64,000 nt of DNA from Jiella endophytica (lineage in GTDB: Bacteria; Pseudomonadota; Alphaproteobacteria; Rhizobiales; Rhizobiaceae): assembly GCF_004519335.1 (NCBI RefSeq), contig NZ_SOZD01000003.1:310001-374000 (forward strand), read 5' to 3'. The notes below the pieces were generated by a model. The model saw only the letters and a program-made list of their open reading frames with translations. It had not been told where the DNA came from and ran no database searches. Of the stretch, positions 8,551 through 16,278 are shown piece by piece; positions within the stretch are counted from its first letter, which is position 1; each line of letters starts with the position of its first letter. A program made the translations under genes and the position numbers.

Positions 8551-9918
8551 ATGCGCGCACTCATCCAGCAATATTACGAGCGGATCAGCGCGAGCTACTG
8601 GTTCATTCCCTCCATCATGGCGATCGCCGCGGCGATCCTCGCCTTCATCCTGATCGAGCTCGACAGCCGCGTCCCGGCGGATGCGCTGGGCAACAGCCCC
8701 TTCCTCTATGCGACCCAGCCGGACGGCGCCCGGGCGATCCTGTCGGCGATCGGCGGCTCGATGATCGGCGTTGCCGGCACGGTGTTCTCGGTGACGATGG
8801 CGGCGGTGGTCTTCGCCTCCGGCAGCTTCGGACCGCGGCTTCTGACCAACTTCATGAACGACCGCGGCAACCAGGTCACCCTCGGCGTCTTCGTCGCGAC
8901 CTTCGTCTATTCGATGCTGGTGCTGAGAAGCGTGCGGGACGGCGGCGAGGAGAGCGTCTACGGCCAGATGTTCGTGCCGAATCTGGCGATCTTCGGGGCG
9001 ATCGTGCTTGCCATCTTCTCGATCGGCGTCCTCATCTATTTCATCCACCACGTCCCGTCGAACATCCACATTTCCAACGTGATCGCCGGCATCGGCCAGG
9101 GGTTGCTGAAGCGGATCGAGGCGGAATTTTCGGCCGAGGCGGTGCGCAGCGACCAGGCAGAGGAAGCGATCCGCTGGCAGGTGCCCGCCTGCTTCCGCGA
9201 TGACCCCGATGCCGGCAAAATCGTTGATGACGGCCCGCCGCCCTATGCCGAGATCGGCTCGGACCGGGTCGGCTATCTGCAGATCGTCGATCGGGAATCG
9301 CTGATCGACGCGGCGCGCAAGGACGAGGTGGTGGTGAGGCTCACCTGCCGTCCCGGCGTCTTCGTCCACCAGGGCAGGACGCTATTCCAGGCCTGGCCGG
9401 CCGAGCGGGTGGACGAGGCGACCGGCGAACGGCTGCTCTCGGCGCTGGCGGCCGGCAACAGCCGCAGTCCCCGCCAGGACATCAATTTCCTCTTCGACGA
9501 ACTCGTCGAGATCGCCGGCCGGGCGCTGTCGCCGGGGGTCAACGATCCCTATACGGCGATCACCTGCCTCGACTGGCTGAAGGCGGCGATGGCGGCGATC
9601 GCCGCGCGGCATCCGGGCGATCCCTTCGTCGTCGATGGCGACGGCAAGCTCAGGGCAATCATCGATGCCGGGGGCTTTCCGGAATATCTCGAGATCGCCT
9701 TCGGTCATCTTCGCCAATATGCCGCGTCGGACATGATCGCCGGGGAGCATTTCATCAATTCCCTCGGCGAGATCCTGCCCGCCTGCCGGACATCGGCGCA
9801 GCGCGAGGCGGTGCGCCGGCAGGCGACGCGCTTCGTCGAACTCTCGCGCGAGGTGCTCTCCGGCGCCTCGCTGGCGACCATCGAGACCGCCGCCGCGCGG
9901 ATCCTGCCGGAGAGGTGA
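8551..9918 (+). CDS. DUF2254 family membrane protein
   Basis: A 455-aa inner-membrane protein. The N-terminal third has four predicted membrane helices (about residues 17-41, 65-90, 105-125 and 145-170), with the family-typical stretch GGSMIGVAGTVFSVTMAAVV between the first two, then a soluble C-terminal domain of about 270 residues with LQIVDRESLIDAA and SPGVNDPYTAITCLDWL, which are characteristic of DUF2254. Function is unknown. It is divergent from the heme protein gene (199 bp apart) and convergent with the MFS gene (23 bp apart), so it is likely a monocistronic unit. Confidence 0.9.
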   Translation: MRALIQQYYERISASYWFIPSIMAIAAAILAFILIELDSRVPADALGNSPFLYATQPDGARAILSAIGGSMIGVAGTVFSVTMAAVVFASGSFGPRLLTNFMNDRGNQVTLGVFVATFVYSMLVLRSVRDGGEESVYGQMFVPNLAIFGAIVLAIFSIGVLIYFIHHVPSNIHISNVIAGIGQGLLKRIEAEFSAEAVRSDQAEEAIRWQVPACFRDDPDAGKIVDDGPPPYAEIGSDRVGYLQIVDRESLIDAARKDEVVVRLTCRPGVFVHQGRTLFQAWPAERVDEATGERLLSALAAGNSRSPRQDINFLFDELVEIAGRALSPGVNDPYTAITCLDWLKAAMAAIAARHPGDPFVVDGDGKLRAIIDAGGFPEYLEIAFGHLRQYAASDMIAGEHFINSLGEILPACRTSAQREAVRRQATRFVELSREVLSGASLATIETAAARILPER

Positions 9919-9941
9919 ACCCGGTCCCGGCTGGCCTTGCG

Positions 9942-11192
9942 TCACGCCGCGGTCTTGCCTTCGGCACAGCCCGGGCCGCAACGGGCGCCGGCCGGCCGCG
10001 GCTTCAGGCCGATCAGGAACGTCGCGGCAAGCCCGCCCCCGGCAAAGAGCGCAATGGCGGCAGTATAGATGTCGGCCGTCGCGGGAAGGCCGATCGCCCC
10101 GGCGAGATAGCCGGCGACGATCGCCGGCAGGCTGAAGGACAGGTAGCTCTCGACATAGAGCGCGGCGAGCAGCTCGGCCCGCTGATGCGGCTCGGCGAGC
10201 GGCATGATCGTGCCGATGACGCCAAGAAAGCTCGCGCCGAAGCCGACGCCGGCGACGATCGTCCCGACGGCAAGCCAGGCGACGGCGCCGAGATGAATGC
10301 CGACGAGGAGCAGCGCCATTCCGGCGATCAGCGTCGGCGCGCCGATGACGAGGACCCTGCGCATCGGCAACTGCCGCAAAACGAGATTGGCCACGGCGCC
10401 GCTCAGCATCACCGCCGCCACCACGGCGCCGCCGAAGAGCGGCGACGATATGCCGGTCACCCGGACGAGCAGCGAAGGCATCAGCGACAGGAAGAATCCT
10501 CCAAGGATCCACAGCGACATGTTGAGCGGTGTCAGCACCGCCATGGCGCGCAGAGCCTGTGGCGGAATGACGATTTTGGGACGCAGCGAAGCAAGCAGCC
10601 CGGGGCGAAGGATCGCCGTCTCCCGCACCCCGGCGAGCGACGCGAGCTCGACGATGCCGATGACGAGCAAAAGGCCGTAGACGAGATGCAGCGGGAACGG
10701 CCCGTAGGCGACGAGCGCGCCGGTCGCAAGCGATCCCAGCGCCATGCCGAAAAGCGGCGAGACGGCGGTGGCGAGCGGGCCGCGTTTCGGATCGGTGTCG
10801 ACTAGCGCAGCGCCGAGGGCGCTGGTCGCCGCACCCGTCGCAAAGCCCTGCAGGAACCTTGCCGCGATCAGCATGCCGGCGCCGTCCGCAAACAGGAAGA
10901 TCACCAGGGCGAGGCTCTGCAGGACGATCGCGGCGGCAACGGCCGGGCGGCGGCCGAGATGGTCGGAAAGCGCGCCGACGATCAGAAGCGCGGCGAGCAG
11001 GCTGAAGGCATAGACCGCGAAGATCACCGTGATGGTCAGCGGCGAGATCGCGAAGACCTCCTGATAGAGCCGGTAGAGCGGCGTCGGCGCCGCCGAGGCG
11101 GCAAAGAAGGTCATCAGCGTCAGTGCGTAGAGCCGGAAGGCTCCCGGCTGCGAGGCGGGAACGGGCTCCGCGGCTGAAACGGGACTGGACAT
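9942..11192 (-). CDS. Major facilitator superfamily transporter, probable exporter
   Basis: A 416-aa polytopic inner-membrane protein with about twelve hydrophobic segments. The MFS loop 2-3 signature is present as GALSDHLGRRPAV (about residues 78-90), and helix 5 carries the small-residue-rich pattern GFATGAATSALGAAL typical of drug/H+ antiporters. The gene is divergent from a TetR-family regulator, with a 160-bp intergenic region full of TTGCG/CGCAA repeats, the usual arrangement for an efflux pump controlled by its neighbour. Substrate is not predictable from the sequence. Confidence 0.9.
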   Translation of the reverse strand: MSSPVSAAEPVPASQPGAFRLYALTLMTFFAASAAPTPLYRLYQEVFAISPLTITVIFAVYAFSLLAALLIVGALSDHLGRRPAVAAAIVLQSLALVIFLFADGAGMLIAARFLQGFATGAATSALGAALVDTDPKRGPLATAVSPLFGMALGSLATGALVAYGPFPLHLVYGLLLVIGIVELASLAGVRETAILRPGLLASLRPKIVIPPQALRAMAVLTPLNMSLWILGGFFLSLMPSLLVRVTGISSPLFGGAVVAAVMLSGAVANLVLRQLPMRRVLVIGAPTLIAGMALLLVGIHLGAVAWLAVGTIVAGVGFGASFLGVIGTIMPLAEPHQRAELLAALYVESYLSFSLPAIVAGYLAGAIGLPATADIYTAAIALFAGGGLAATFLIGLKPRPAGARCGPGCAEGKTAA

Positions 11193-11228
11193 CGGGGGAC
11201 AGGCTCCCTTAATGCAACATGTTTGCGT

Positions 11229-11276
11229 TTGCGCCGATATAGACGCAATCTTGCGCTAATGCAAATATTTTGCGTT
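11229..11276. promoter_or_regulatory. Cluster of inverted repeats between MFS and TetR genes, probable operator region
   Basis: Three overlapping dyads share the same half-site: TTGCG-N10-CGCAA (11229-11248), CGCAA-TC-TTGCG (11244-11255) and the 19-bp near-palindrome AATGCAAATATTTTGCGTT (11258-11276). They lie between divergent starts at 11192 (MFS) and 11353 (TetR), in the most AT-rich part of the neighbourhood. This is where a TetR dimer would be expected to bind and repress both promoters; binding is inferred. Confidence 0.6.
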
Positions 11277-11352
11277 AAGGCTCGCCGTGATCGTGACCGC
11301 CGGTGACGATCGAGGCCCGCCGTCCGAAGCATGTCGCAAGGGGTGAGTTCGC

Positions 11353-11913
11353 ATGTCGTCGTCGCAGGCCGGCAGTCGTCCGGGAGGCCGCAGCGCCAGG
11401 GTTCAGGCGGCGGTGCATGCCGCGGTCAAATCGTTGCAGGCCGAGGCCGGGCGCGGCGAACTGACCGTGCCGGCGGTGGCCGAGCGGGCGAAAGTGACGC
11501 CCTCGACGATCTACCGGCGCTGGGGCGATCTCGCCTCGCTGCTGGCCGACGTCGCCGTCGAGCGGATCCGGCCGGACGGCCCGCCGGCGGAGACCGGCTC
11601 GGCCAAGGGCGACCTTTCCGCCTGGGCGGAGCAATATGCCGAGGAAATGTCGTCCTCCGTCGGCCAGGAGCTGATGCGCGACATCCTCGCCGCCCGCAGC
11701 CAAGCCGACAATCCGGCGCGCTGCTGCAATCTCGTGCGCGCCCAGATCGATATCATCGGCGAACGCGCGAAAGCCTGCAACGAGGTGTTCCCGGACACGG
11801 AAACGGTACTCGACGTCGTCGTCGCGCCGATCGTCTACCGCTCTCTCTTCGTCGATCCGCCGAGCGCCGAGCACGTCCAGGCGCTGGTCGAGAGGCTTTG
11901 GGCGGAGCGCTGA
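11353..11913 (+). CDS. TetR/AcrR family transcriptional regulator
   Basis: A 186-aa regulator. The N-terminal helix-turn-helix is visible at about residues 38-62 (LTVPAVAERAKVTPSTIYRR, ending in the typical TIYRRW of TetR recognition helices), followed by a divergent C-terminal ligand-binding domain. It is transcribed away from the MFS gene, so it most likely represses that transporter and itself through the repeat cluster between the two genes. The inducer is unknown. Confidence 0.92.
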   Translation: MSSSQAGSRPGGRSARVQAAVHAAVKSLQAEAGRGELTVPAVAERAKVTPSTIYRRWGDLASLLADVAVERIRPDGPPAETGSAKGDLSAWAEQYAEEMSSSVGQELMRDILAARSQADNPARCCNLVRAQIDIIGERAKACNEVFPDTETVLDVVVAPIVYRSLFVDPPSAEHVQALVERLWAER

Positions 11914-12041
11914 CGGCCGCAGGCTTTTCACTGTGGATCGATCCCTGCCCAGGCCCTACAAGATCGACCGCGCGGCGATCCTTTCCGATAAGAGGTCTGG
12001 TAGTGTCGCCGAGACCGAAGTCTGATCCGATGGTGCCCCGA

Positions 12042-12248
12042 ATGAAGCCTCTTCTCGTCCTTGCCGCCCTCGCCGCCCTGTCCGGCTGCACCTCCACAAG
12101 CTCGACCGCCTCGACCGCGGTCCAGAAGCCCTCGACCGCCGAGGCCGAATGCGCGCGGTTCGGCTATACCCCCGGCACCCAGCCCTATTCCGAATGCGTC
12201 ACCGACCTCAGGCAGCAGGCGAGGACCCTCGCCGCCGCCCGTTCCTGA
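12042..12248 (+). CDS. Small lipoprotein, unknown function
   Basis: A 68-aa product beginning MKPLLVLAALAALSGC, a textbook lipoprotein signal with lipobox LSGC (Cys16), followed by a Ser/Thr linker (TSTSSTASTA) and a short domain with two cysteines (ECARFGYTPGT and YSECVTDLRQQ). An in-frame ATG at 12030 would add four residues; the internal start gives the better signal sequence. It stands alone between the TetR gene and the convergent DUF2000 gene. The C-terminal pattern resembles small rhizobial lipoproteins of unknown role. Confidence 0.75.
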   Translation: MKPLLVLAALAALSGCTSTSSTASTAVQKPSTAEAECARFGYTPGTQPYSECVTDLRQQARTLAAARS

Positions 12249-12266
12249 CGCGGTGGCGATGCGAGG

Positions 12267-12677
12267 TCAGGGATGCATGCGGGCGCCCTTGGCCGCCTTG
12301 TCGACATCCTTCTTCGGGCCGAACAGCGCGATGCCGACGAGGTTGGGCATCTCCGCCGGCTCGGCGCGAAACGCCTCGCGGTTGGCAGCGTCATGCCCGG
12401 TCGCGAACATCGCCTCGACGTAGGCCGCGCGGACGAGATTGCGCTGGACCGCCTGGCCGAGCGCCCGCTGCAGCACCTCCCTGCCCGCTTCCAGCACCAT
12501 CACCGGCTGGCCGAGCAGCGCGGCATGGCGCCGGCCGGCCGCATCCTCGTAAGACTCGCCCATCGCCTCGGGCGCCTCGCCGGCAATGCCCGAGGCGAGA
12601 AACGCCGTGACGTTCAGCTTCTGCCACATCGCCAGATCCTCCCGCACGAGGATCGCCACCTTGGTTTCGAAGATCAT
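12267..12677 (-). CDS. DUF2000 family protein
   Basis: A 136-aa soluble protein whose start, MIFETKVAILVREDLAMWQK, followed by LNVTAFLASGI, is the hallmark of DUF2000, a small family with a peptidyl-tRNA-hydrolase-like fold and no established function. It starts 38 bp after the AraC-type gene, in the same direction, and this pairing recurs in other proteobacteria as far as I recall. It is probably the target or partner of that regulator. Confidence 0.85.
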   Translation of the reverse strand: MIFETKVAILVREDLAMWQKLNVTAFLASGIAGEAPEAMGESYEDAAGRRHAALLGQPVMVLEAGREVLQRALGQAVQRNLVRAAYVEAMFATGHDAANREAFRAEPAEMPNLVGIALFGPKKDVDKAAKGARMHP

Positions 12678-12715
12678 ATCCGTCGCCTCTTCGCCGGTTG
12701 CGTGTCGGCGAATGG

Positions 12716-13558
12716 CTAGCGCGTCGCGGACGTCCGGTCTGGAACGTTCGTGCAGGCGGCGCGATAGGCGCCGGGCGTGAGGGCGAAGGCCCGGCGGAAC
12801 CAGCGGCCGAGATGGCTCTGGTCGGCAAAGCCGCAGGCCGCGGCAACGGAAGCAGGTGTCTCGCCGCCGGCCAGCAGGCGCTTCGCCTCGGCAAGGCGGA
12901 TCCGCACCAGATAGGCATGCGGCGAAGCGCCATAGGCGGCGCGAAAGGCCCGGGCGAGCTGGAAGCGGTTCGCAGCGCCGGCCGCCTCCGCGAGGTCGTC
13001 GATGCCGATCTCCGCCGCCATCTCGTCATGCAGCCGCTCGCGCGCACGTTTGGCGATCCCCGGCGACGGCAGCGGCTCCGCCGGCCGGGTGCCGAGCCCG
13101 AGATGCGAGCGGAGCCGGCCGACCACCGCGTCGAGGCAGGCATCGCGGGCGAGCTGCGGCACGGATCCGGAGATCGCCGCGCAGGCCGCCCTGATCGCGG
13201 CGGCGAGCAGCGGGTCGTCCGAGACCGTCTCGCGGAAACCGCCCTCGCCGCGGCTCGCATCGTCGAAGCCGCGACGCATCACTGCCTGCGGCACGTAGAG
13301 CATCTCATAGGCAAAGCCCCCGGCGGTGATCGCCTGGCCGTCATGCATCTCGCCGGGCTCCATGAGGATGATCCGGTCGCGGGTGCTCTGGCGGCGGGCG
13401 CCGCGGCAGAAGAAATCCTGCACGCCGTCGTCGGTGACCCCGACCAGCCATTCGTCGTGATGGTGCATGTCGTAGGCATGGCCGAAGAAGCGGGCCGAGA
13501 TCGCCTCGACGCCGCTCGAAGGATCGCGGCTTAAACGGATGCGGTCCGTGCCGGACAT
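12716..13558 (-). CDS. AraC family transcriptional regulator
   Basis: A 280-aa regulator with an N-terminal cupin-like sensing domain (about residues 20-110, including HHDEWLVGVTDDGVQDFFC and LMEPGEMHDGQ) and a C-terminal double helix-turn-helix (about 180-270) with the AraC signature AAACGFADQSHLGRWFRRAF. It begins 5 bp after the ruvB stop codon, so it may be read through from the ruv promoter, and is followed by the DUF2000 gene. The effector is unknown. Confidence 0.92.
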   Translation of the reverse strand: MSGTDRIRLSRDPSSGVEAISARFFGHAYDMHHHDEWLVGVTDDGVQDFFCRGARRQSTRDRIILMEPGEMHDGQAITAGGFAYEMLYVPQAVMRRGFDDASRGEGGFRETVSDDPLLAAAIRAACAAISGSVPQLARDACLDAVVGRLRSHLGLGTRPAEPLPSPGIAKRARERLHDEMAAEIGIDDLAEAAGAANRFQLARAFRAAYGASPHAYLVRIRLAEAKRLLAGGETPASVAAACGFADQSHLGRWFRRAFALTPGAYRAACTNVPDRTSATR

Positions 13559-13563
13559 CGGCG

Positions 13564-14610
13564 TCAGCCCTCGCCGCCCTCTTCGAAGAGCGTCGTCTGC
13601 GCGCCCTGATAGGCCGACGGCACGGCGAGGCCGAGATGCCGGAAGGCGTGCTGGGTGAGGAGCCTGCCGCGCGGCGTGCGCTGCACGAAACCCTGCTGCA
13701 GGAGATAGGGCTCGACGATGTCCTCGATGGCATCGCGCGGCTCCGAAAGCGCCGCGGCGATGGTCTCGATGCCGACGGGCCCGCCACCGAAATTCAGCGC
13801 GATCAGCTCCAGATAGCGGCGGTCGAGTTGGTCGAGGCCGATGCCGTCGACCTCGAGCCGCGTCAGCGCCGCGTCGGCGGCGCGCCGGTCGACGACCTTT
13901 GCGCCCTCGGCATGGGCGAAGTCCCGGACCCGCCGCAGCAGCCGGCCGGCGATGCGCGGCGTGCCCCTCGCCCGCATCGCGATCTCTCTCGCGCCGTCCT
14001 CCGACATCGGCAGCGCCATCAGCCGCGCGCCGCGGGTGACGATGTGCTCGAGCTCGGCGACGGTGTAGAAGTTCAGCCGCACCGGTATGCCGAAGCGGTC
14101 GCGAAGCGGCGTCGTCAGCAGGCCGAGCCGGGTGGTTGCCGCGACGAGGGTGAATTTCGACAGGTCGATCTTCACCGAGCGCGCCGCCGGCCCCTCGCCG
14201 ATGATCAGGTCGAGCTGGAAATCCTCCATCGCCGGATAAAGGATCTCCTCGACGGCGGGAGACAGGCGGTGGATCTCGTCGATGAAGAGGACGTCGCGCT
14301 CCTCCAGATTGGTGAGCAGCGCGGCGAGATCGCCGGCCTTGGCGATTACCGGGCCGGAGGTCGAGCGGAAATTGACGCCGAGCTCCTTCGCCATGATCTG
14401 GGCCAGCGTCGTCTTGCCGAGGCCCGGCGGTCCGACGAAGAGCACATGGTCGAGCGCCTCGCCGCGGGCCTTCGCCGCCTCGATGAAGACCTTCAGATTG
14501 GCGCGCGCCGCCGCCTGGCCGACGAAATCGTCGAGCCGCTGCGGCCGCAGCGTCGCGTCGATGTCCTCGCCACGCTTGTCCGGCGAGATGAGGCGGTCCG
14601 GCTCGCTCAC
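13564..14610 (-). CDS. ruvB: Holliday junction branch migration helicase RuvB
   Basis: AAA+ motor that drives RuvA-bound Holliday junctions during recombinational repair. The 348-aa product has the RuvB Walker A GPPGLGKT at residues 60-67, Walker [10 protein letters not shown] (Asp111-Glu112), the sensor region [20 protein letters not shown], and a C-terminal winged-helix domain ending with [17 protein letters not shown]. Length is typical. It is 19 bp downstream of vapC, so the usual ruvA-ruvB adjacency is interrupted by a toxin-antitoxin pair. Confidence 0.98.
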   Translation of the reverse strand: MSEPDRLISPDKRGEDIDATLRPQRLDDFVGQAAARANLKVFIEAAKARGEALDHVLFVGPPGLGKTTLAQIMAKELGVNFRSTSGPVIAKAGDLAALLTNLEERDVLFIDEIHRLSPAVEEILYPAMEDFQLDLIIGEGPAARSVKIDLSKFTLVAATTRLGLLTTPLRDRFGIPVRLNFYTVAELEHIVTRGARLMALPMSEDGAREIAMRARGTPRIAGRLLRRVRDFAHAEGAKVVDRRAADAALTRLEVDGIGLDQLDRRYLELIALNFGGGPVGIETIAAALSEPRDAIEDIVEPYLLQQGFVQRTPRGRLLTQHAFRHLGLAVPSAYQGAQTTLFEEGGEG

Positions 14611-14629
14611 GGCTCTACCTTCTTCAAGC

Positions 14630-15028
14630 TCATGCGAGAAGTTCCATGCTGGTGATGTGCTTCGCCGCCCTTCGATCGAAGGTTACGGTCCGATGGCAGC
14701 CCGCCTTTTCGCATGCGCGGGCGATCAGCCGGTCCGCGACCCCCTCTTCCACCGCGACGTTGTCGGCAAATAACGTCACAAGGAACTTGTGATCCTCGAA
14801 TTTGACCCCCTCCACCGAGAGAAGCCGGGAGAAAGTGTTTCCGATCCTGGCTGCATCGATTTTCGCGACCCGCTGAAGAAACCATACCGCCTCAATCAGG
14901 ACGATCATCGGCACGAAGGCCTGATCCGCCTTCGTACGTTCCGTAAAAAAGCGGGTGGCTATAGGATGCTGTTTCGGGTCATCGGCGAGAACGAAGCGGA
15001 GGAGGACGTTCGTATCAACGCCGATCAT
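14630..15028 (-). CDS. vapC: PIN-domain toxin, VapC type ribonuclease
   Basis: A 132-aa PIN-domain protein from the ATG giving [17 protein letters not shown]. Acidic residues expected to bind Mg2+/Mn2+ are present: Asp5 in GVDTN, Glu46 in VLIEAVW, Asp99 in GVADRLIA and Asp118 in TFDRRAA. These are the four positions of an active PIN ribonuclease, so the toxin looks intact. Its start overlaps the vapB end by 14 bp, the translational coupling usual in TA pairs. An upstream in-frame extension to 15097 lies inside vapB and is not used. RNA target unknown. Confidence 0.9.
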   Translation of the reverse strand: MIGVDTNVLLRFVLADDPKQHPIATRFFTERTKADQAFVPMIVLIEAVWFLQRVAKIDAARIGNTFSRLLSVEGVKFEDHKFLVTLFADNVAVEEGVADRLIARACEKAGCHRTVTFDRRAAKHITSMELLA

Positions 15029-15305
15029 CGTCACCCTCGCGCCGCTCACGCATGATGCGCTCGTCGTCTTCAGCGAGGGAGCCACCAATCGCCGCATCCA
15101 TTTCTTCGTCGGTCAGCGCCCGTCCAAGAGGATTGCCGAGAATGCCAGCCAATTCAGTGATGTCCGCTTGTCTTGACGAGAGAACAGCCTTCCCGTCGAC
15201 GATCTCCCATTCCACAAGAGATCCATCGTGAAGGCCGAGCGAGTCACGGATAGACTTGGGAACCGTCGTTTGGCCCTTCGACGTGATACGGCCGATCAGG
15301 CTCAT
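15015..15305 (-). CDS. vapB: AbrB/MazE-type antitoxin, VapB
   Basis: A 96-aa product with a SpoVT/AbrB swapped-hairpin DNA-binding domain at the N-terminus (GRITSKGQTTVPKSIRDSLG, about residues 5-24) and an acidic, probably flexible C-terminus (DEEMDAAIGGSLAEDDERIM) that would wrap and inhibit VapC. Start is the ATG immediately before this domain. It is 62 bp downstream of ruvA and overlaps vapC. Repeats of CCTTAC just upstream could be its own operator. Confidence 0.88.
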   Translation of the reverse strand: MSLIGRITSKGQTTVPKSIRDSLGLHDGSLVEWEIVDGKAVLSSRQADITELAGILGNPLGRALTDEEMDAAIGGSLAEDDERIMRERREGDDDRR

Positions 15306-15308
15306 CTT

Positions 15309-15371
15309 CCTTACCTCAGCTTCACTCCTTACTGACGAAGATAGTAAGGAAGGGCGTAGGCGTCCATTCAA
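15309..15371 (-). promoter_or_regulatory. Candidate internal promoter/operator of vapBC
   Basis: On the minus strand a TTGAAT hexamer (15371-15366), overlapping the ruvA stop, is followed about 18-19 bp later by TACTAT. The -10-like element is part of an inverted repeat of CCTTACT and AGTAAGG (plus-strand 15327-15333 and 15343-15349), and a third copy CCTTACC lies at 15309-15315, just before the vapB start. AbrB-type antitoxins typically autorepress through such dyads. Promoter activity is inferred only. Confidence 0.4.
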
Positions 15372-15991
15372 TTCCGGCTGAGCGCCTTCAGCCCCAGCCG
15401 GATCAGCTTTGCTCCGTCGGCGCCCTCGCCCGCCTCGCCGACGGCGGCGGCAATCGCGTTGGCCGCCTGGTCGCGCGAATAGCCAAGATTGGTCAGCGCC
15501 GAGACCGCGTCGGCGACAGGCGCCGAAGCCGTGCCGCCGCCGATGTCGCGCTTCAGGCCGAAGCTCGCCTCGGCGCCCGGGCCGGAAAAGGCCGGCGCGC
15601 GATCCTTCAGTTCGGCGACGATGCGCGCCGCGACCTTCGGCCCGACGCCGGGCGCCCTCGCCACCATCGCCTTGTCCTGCAGCGCGACGGCATTGGCGAG
15701 ATCGCCCGAGGACAAGGTGCCGACGACGGCGAGCGCCACCTTCGAGCCGACGCCCTGGACGGTCTGCAAAAGCCGGAACCATTCGCGCTCGGCGGAGGTG
15801 GCAAAGCCGTAGAGGCGGATCATGTCCTCGCGCACCACCGTTTCGATGAACAGGATCACCGCCTCGCCGGCACCGCCGATCGAGGCCAGCGTGCGGGCGC
15901 CGCAGAAGGCGACATAGCCGACGCCATGGACGTCGACCGTGACGTGGTCCTCGCCGATCTCGTCGATCGTACCCTTGAGTTTGCCGATCAT
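15368..15991 (-). CDS. ruvA: Holliday junction branch migration protein RuvA
   Basis: Tetrameric junction-binding partner of RuvB. The 207-aa product starts [20 protein letters not shown], has the OB-fold domain I, the two helix-hairpin-helix motifs ([18 protein letters not shown] and [18 protein letters not shown], about residues 70-130) and a C-terminal domain III ([19 protein letters not shown]) that contacts RuvB. The frame stays open four codons upstream (MRTGMIGK) but the internal ATG matches the family. An SOS box lies 96 bp upstream. ruvC, usually the preceding gene, is not there. Confidence 0.97.
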   Translation of the reverse strand: MIGKLKGTIDEIGEDHVTVDVHGVGYVAFCGARTLASIGGAGEAVILFIETVVREDMIRLYGFATSAEREWFRLLQTVQGVGSKVALAVVGTLSSGDLANAVALQDKAMVARAPGVGPKVAARIVAELKDRAPAFSGPGAEASFGLKRDIGGGTASAPVADAVSALTNLGYSRDQAANAIAAAVGEAGEGADGAKLIRLGLKALSRN

Positions 15992-16069
15992 TCCTGTCCG
16001 CACCCCGTGCCAGGGCCGTCCACGATCCGCGAAAGCCCGGCCTGCGCCTGCTGGCGCCCAGTCCTCTCG

Positions 16070-16101
16070 CGGTAAGGAACCGCCGTGAACATGTCAAGAA
16101 C
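16070..16101 (-). promoter_or_regulatory. SOS (LexA) box and promoter upstream of ruvA
   Basis: The plus strand reads GAACATGTCAAGAAC at 16087-16101, that is GAAC-N7-GAAC, the direct-repeat LexA site known from rhizobia and other alphaproteobacteria (GTTC-N7-GTTC on the coding strand). The coding strand has a perfect TTGACA (16097-16092) inside the box and TTACCG 16 bp later (16075-16070), so LexA would cover the -35 element. It reads towards ruvA, 96 bp before the start codon. Confidence 0.78.
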
Positions 16102-16158
16102 AGATCAGGTTGAAGGTACGCGTCCCACAGGAAGCCGCCAAGCCTCGACACGTCGTGT

Positions 16159-16196
16159 CCAGCGGCCCGGGGCTGCCGGCGACACAGGGCCGCTGG
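16159..16196. terminator. Hairpin downstream of the His/Arg-rich gene
   Basis: Perfect 10-bp inverted repeat CCAGCGGCCC / GGGCCGCTGG with an 18-base loop, located between the stop of the minus-strand gene at 16279 and the ruvA promoter. There is no U-run, so it is a weak terminator candidate or an RNA-stability element. Confidence 0.35.
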
Positions 16197-16278
16197 AGCG
16201 CCCGGACATGCGATCGCCGCGGACCGGTCGGGCCCGCGGCGAGGATTGCGGGACCAATGCCCCCGCTCTCAGATCGGA

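Noticed and set aside
15015-16151. Long minus-strand frame covering vapB and running on through ruvA
   Set aside because: Only the last 96 residues (vapB) look like protein; the upstream part is a frame-shifted copy of ruvA.
16004-16278. Possible ruvC remnant upstream of ruvA
   Set aside because: No RuvC-like motif found in any frame.
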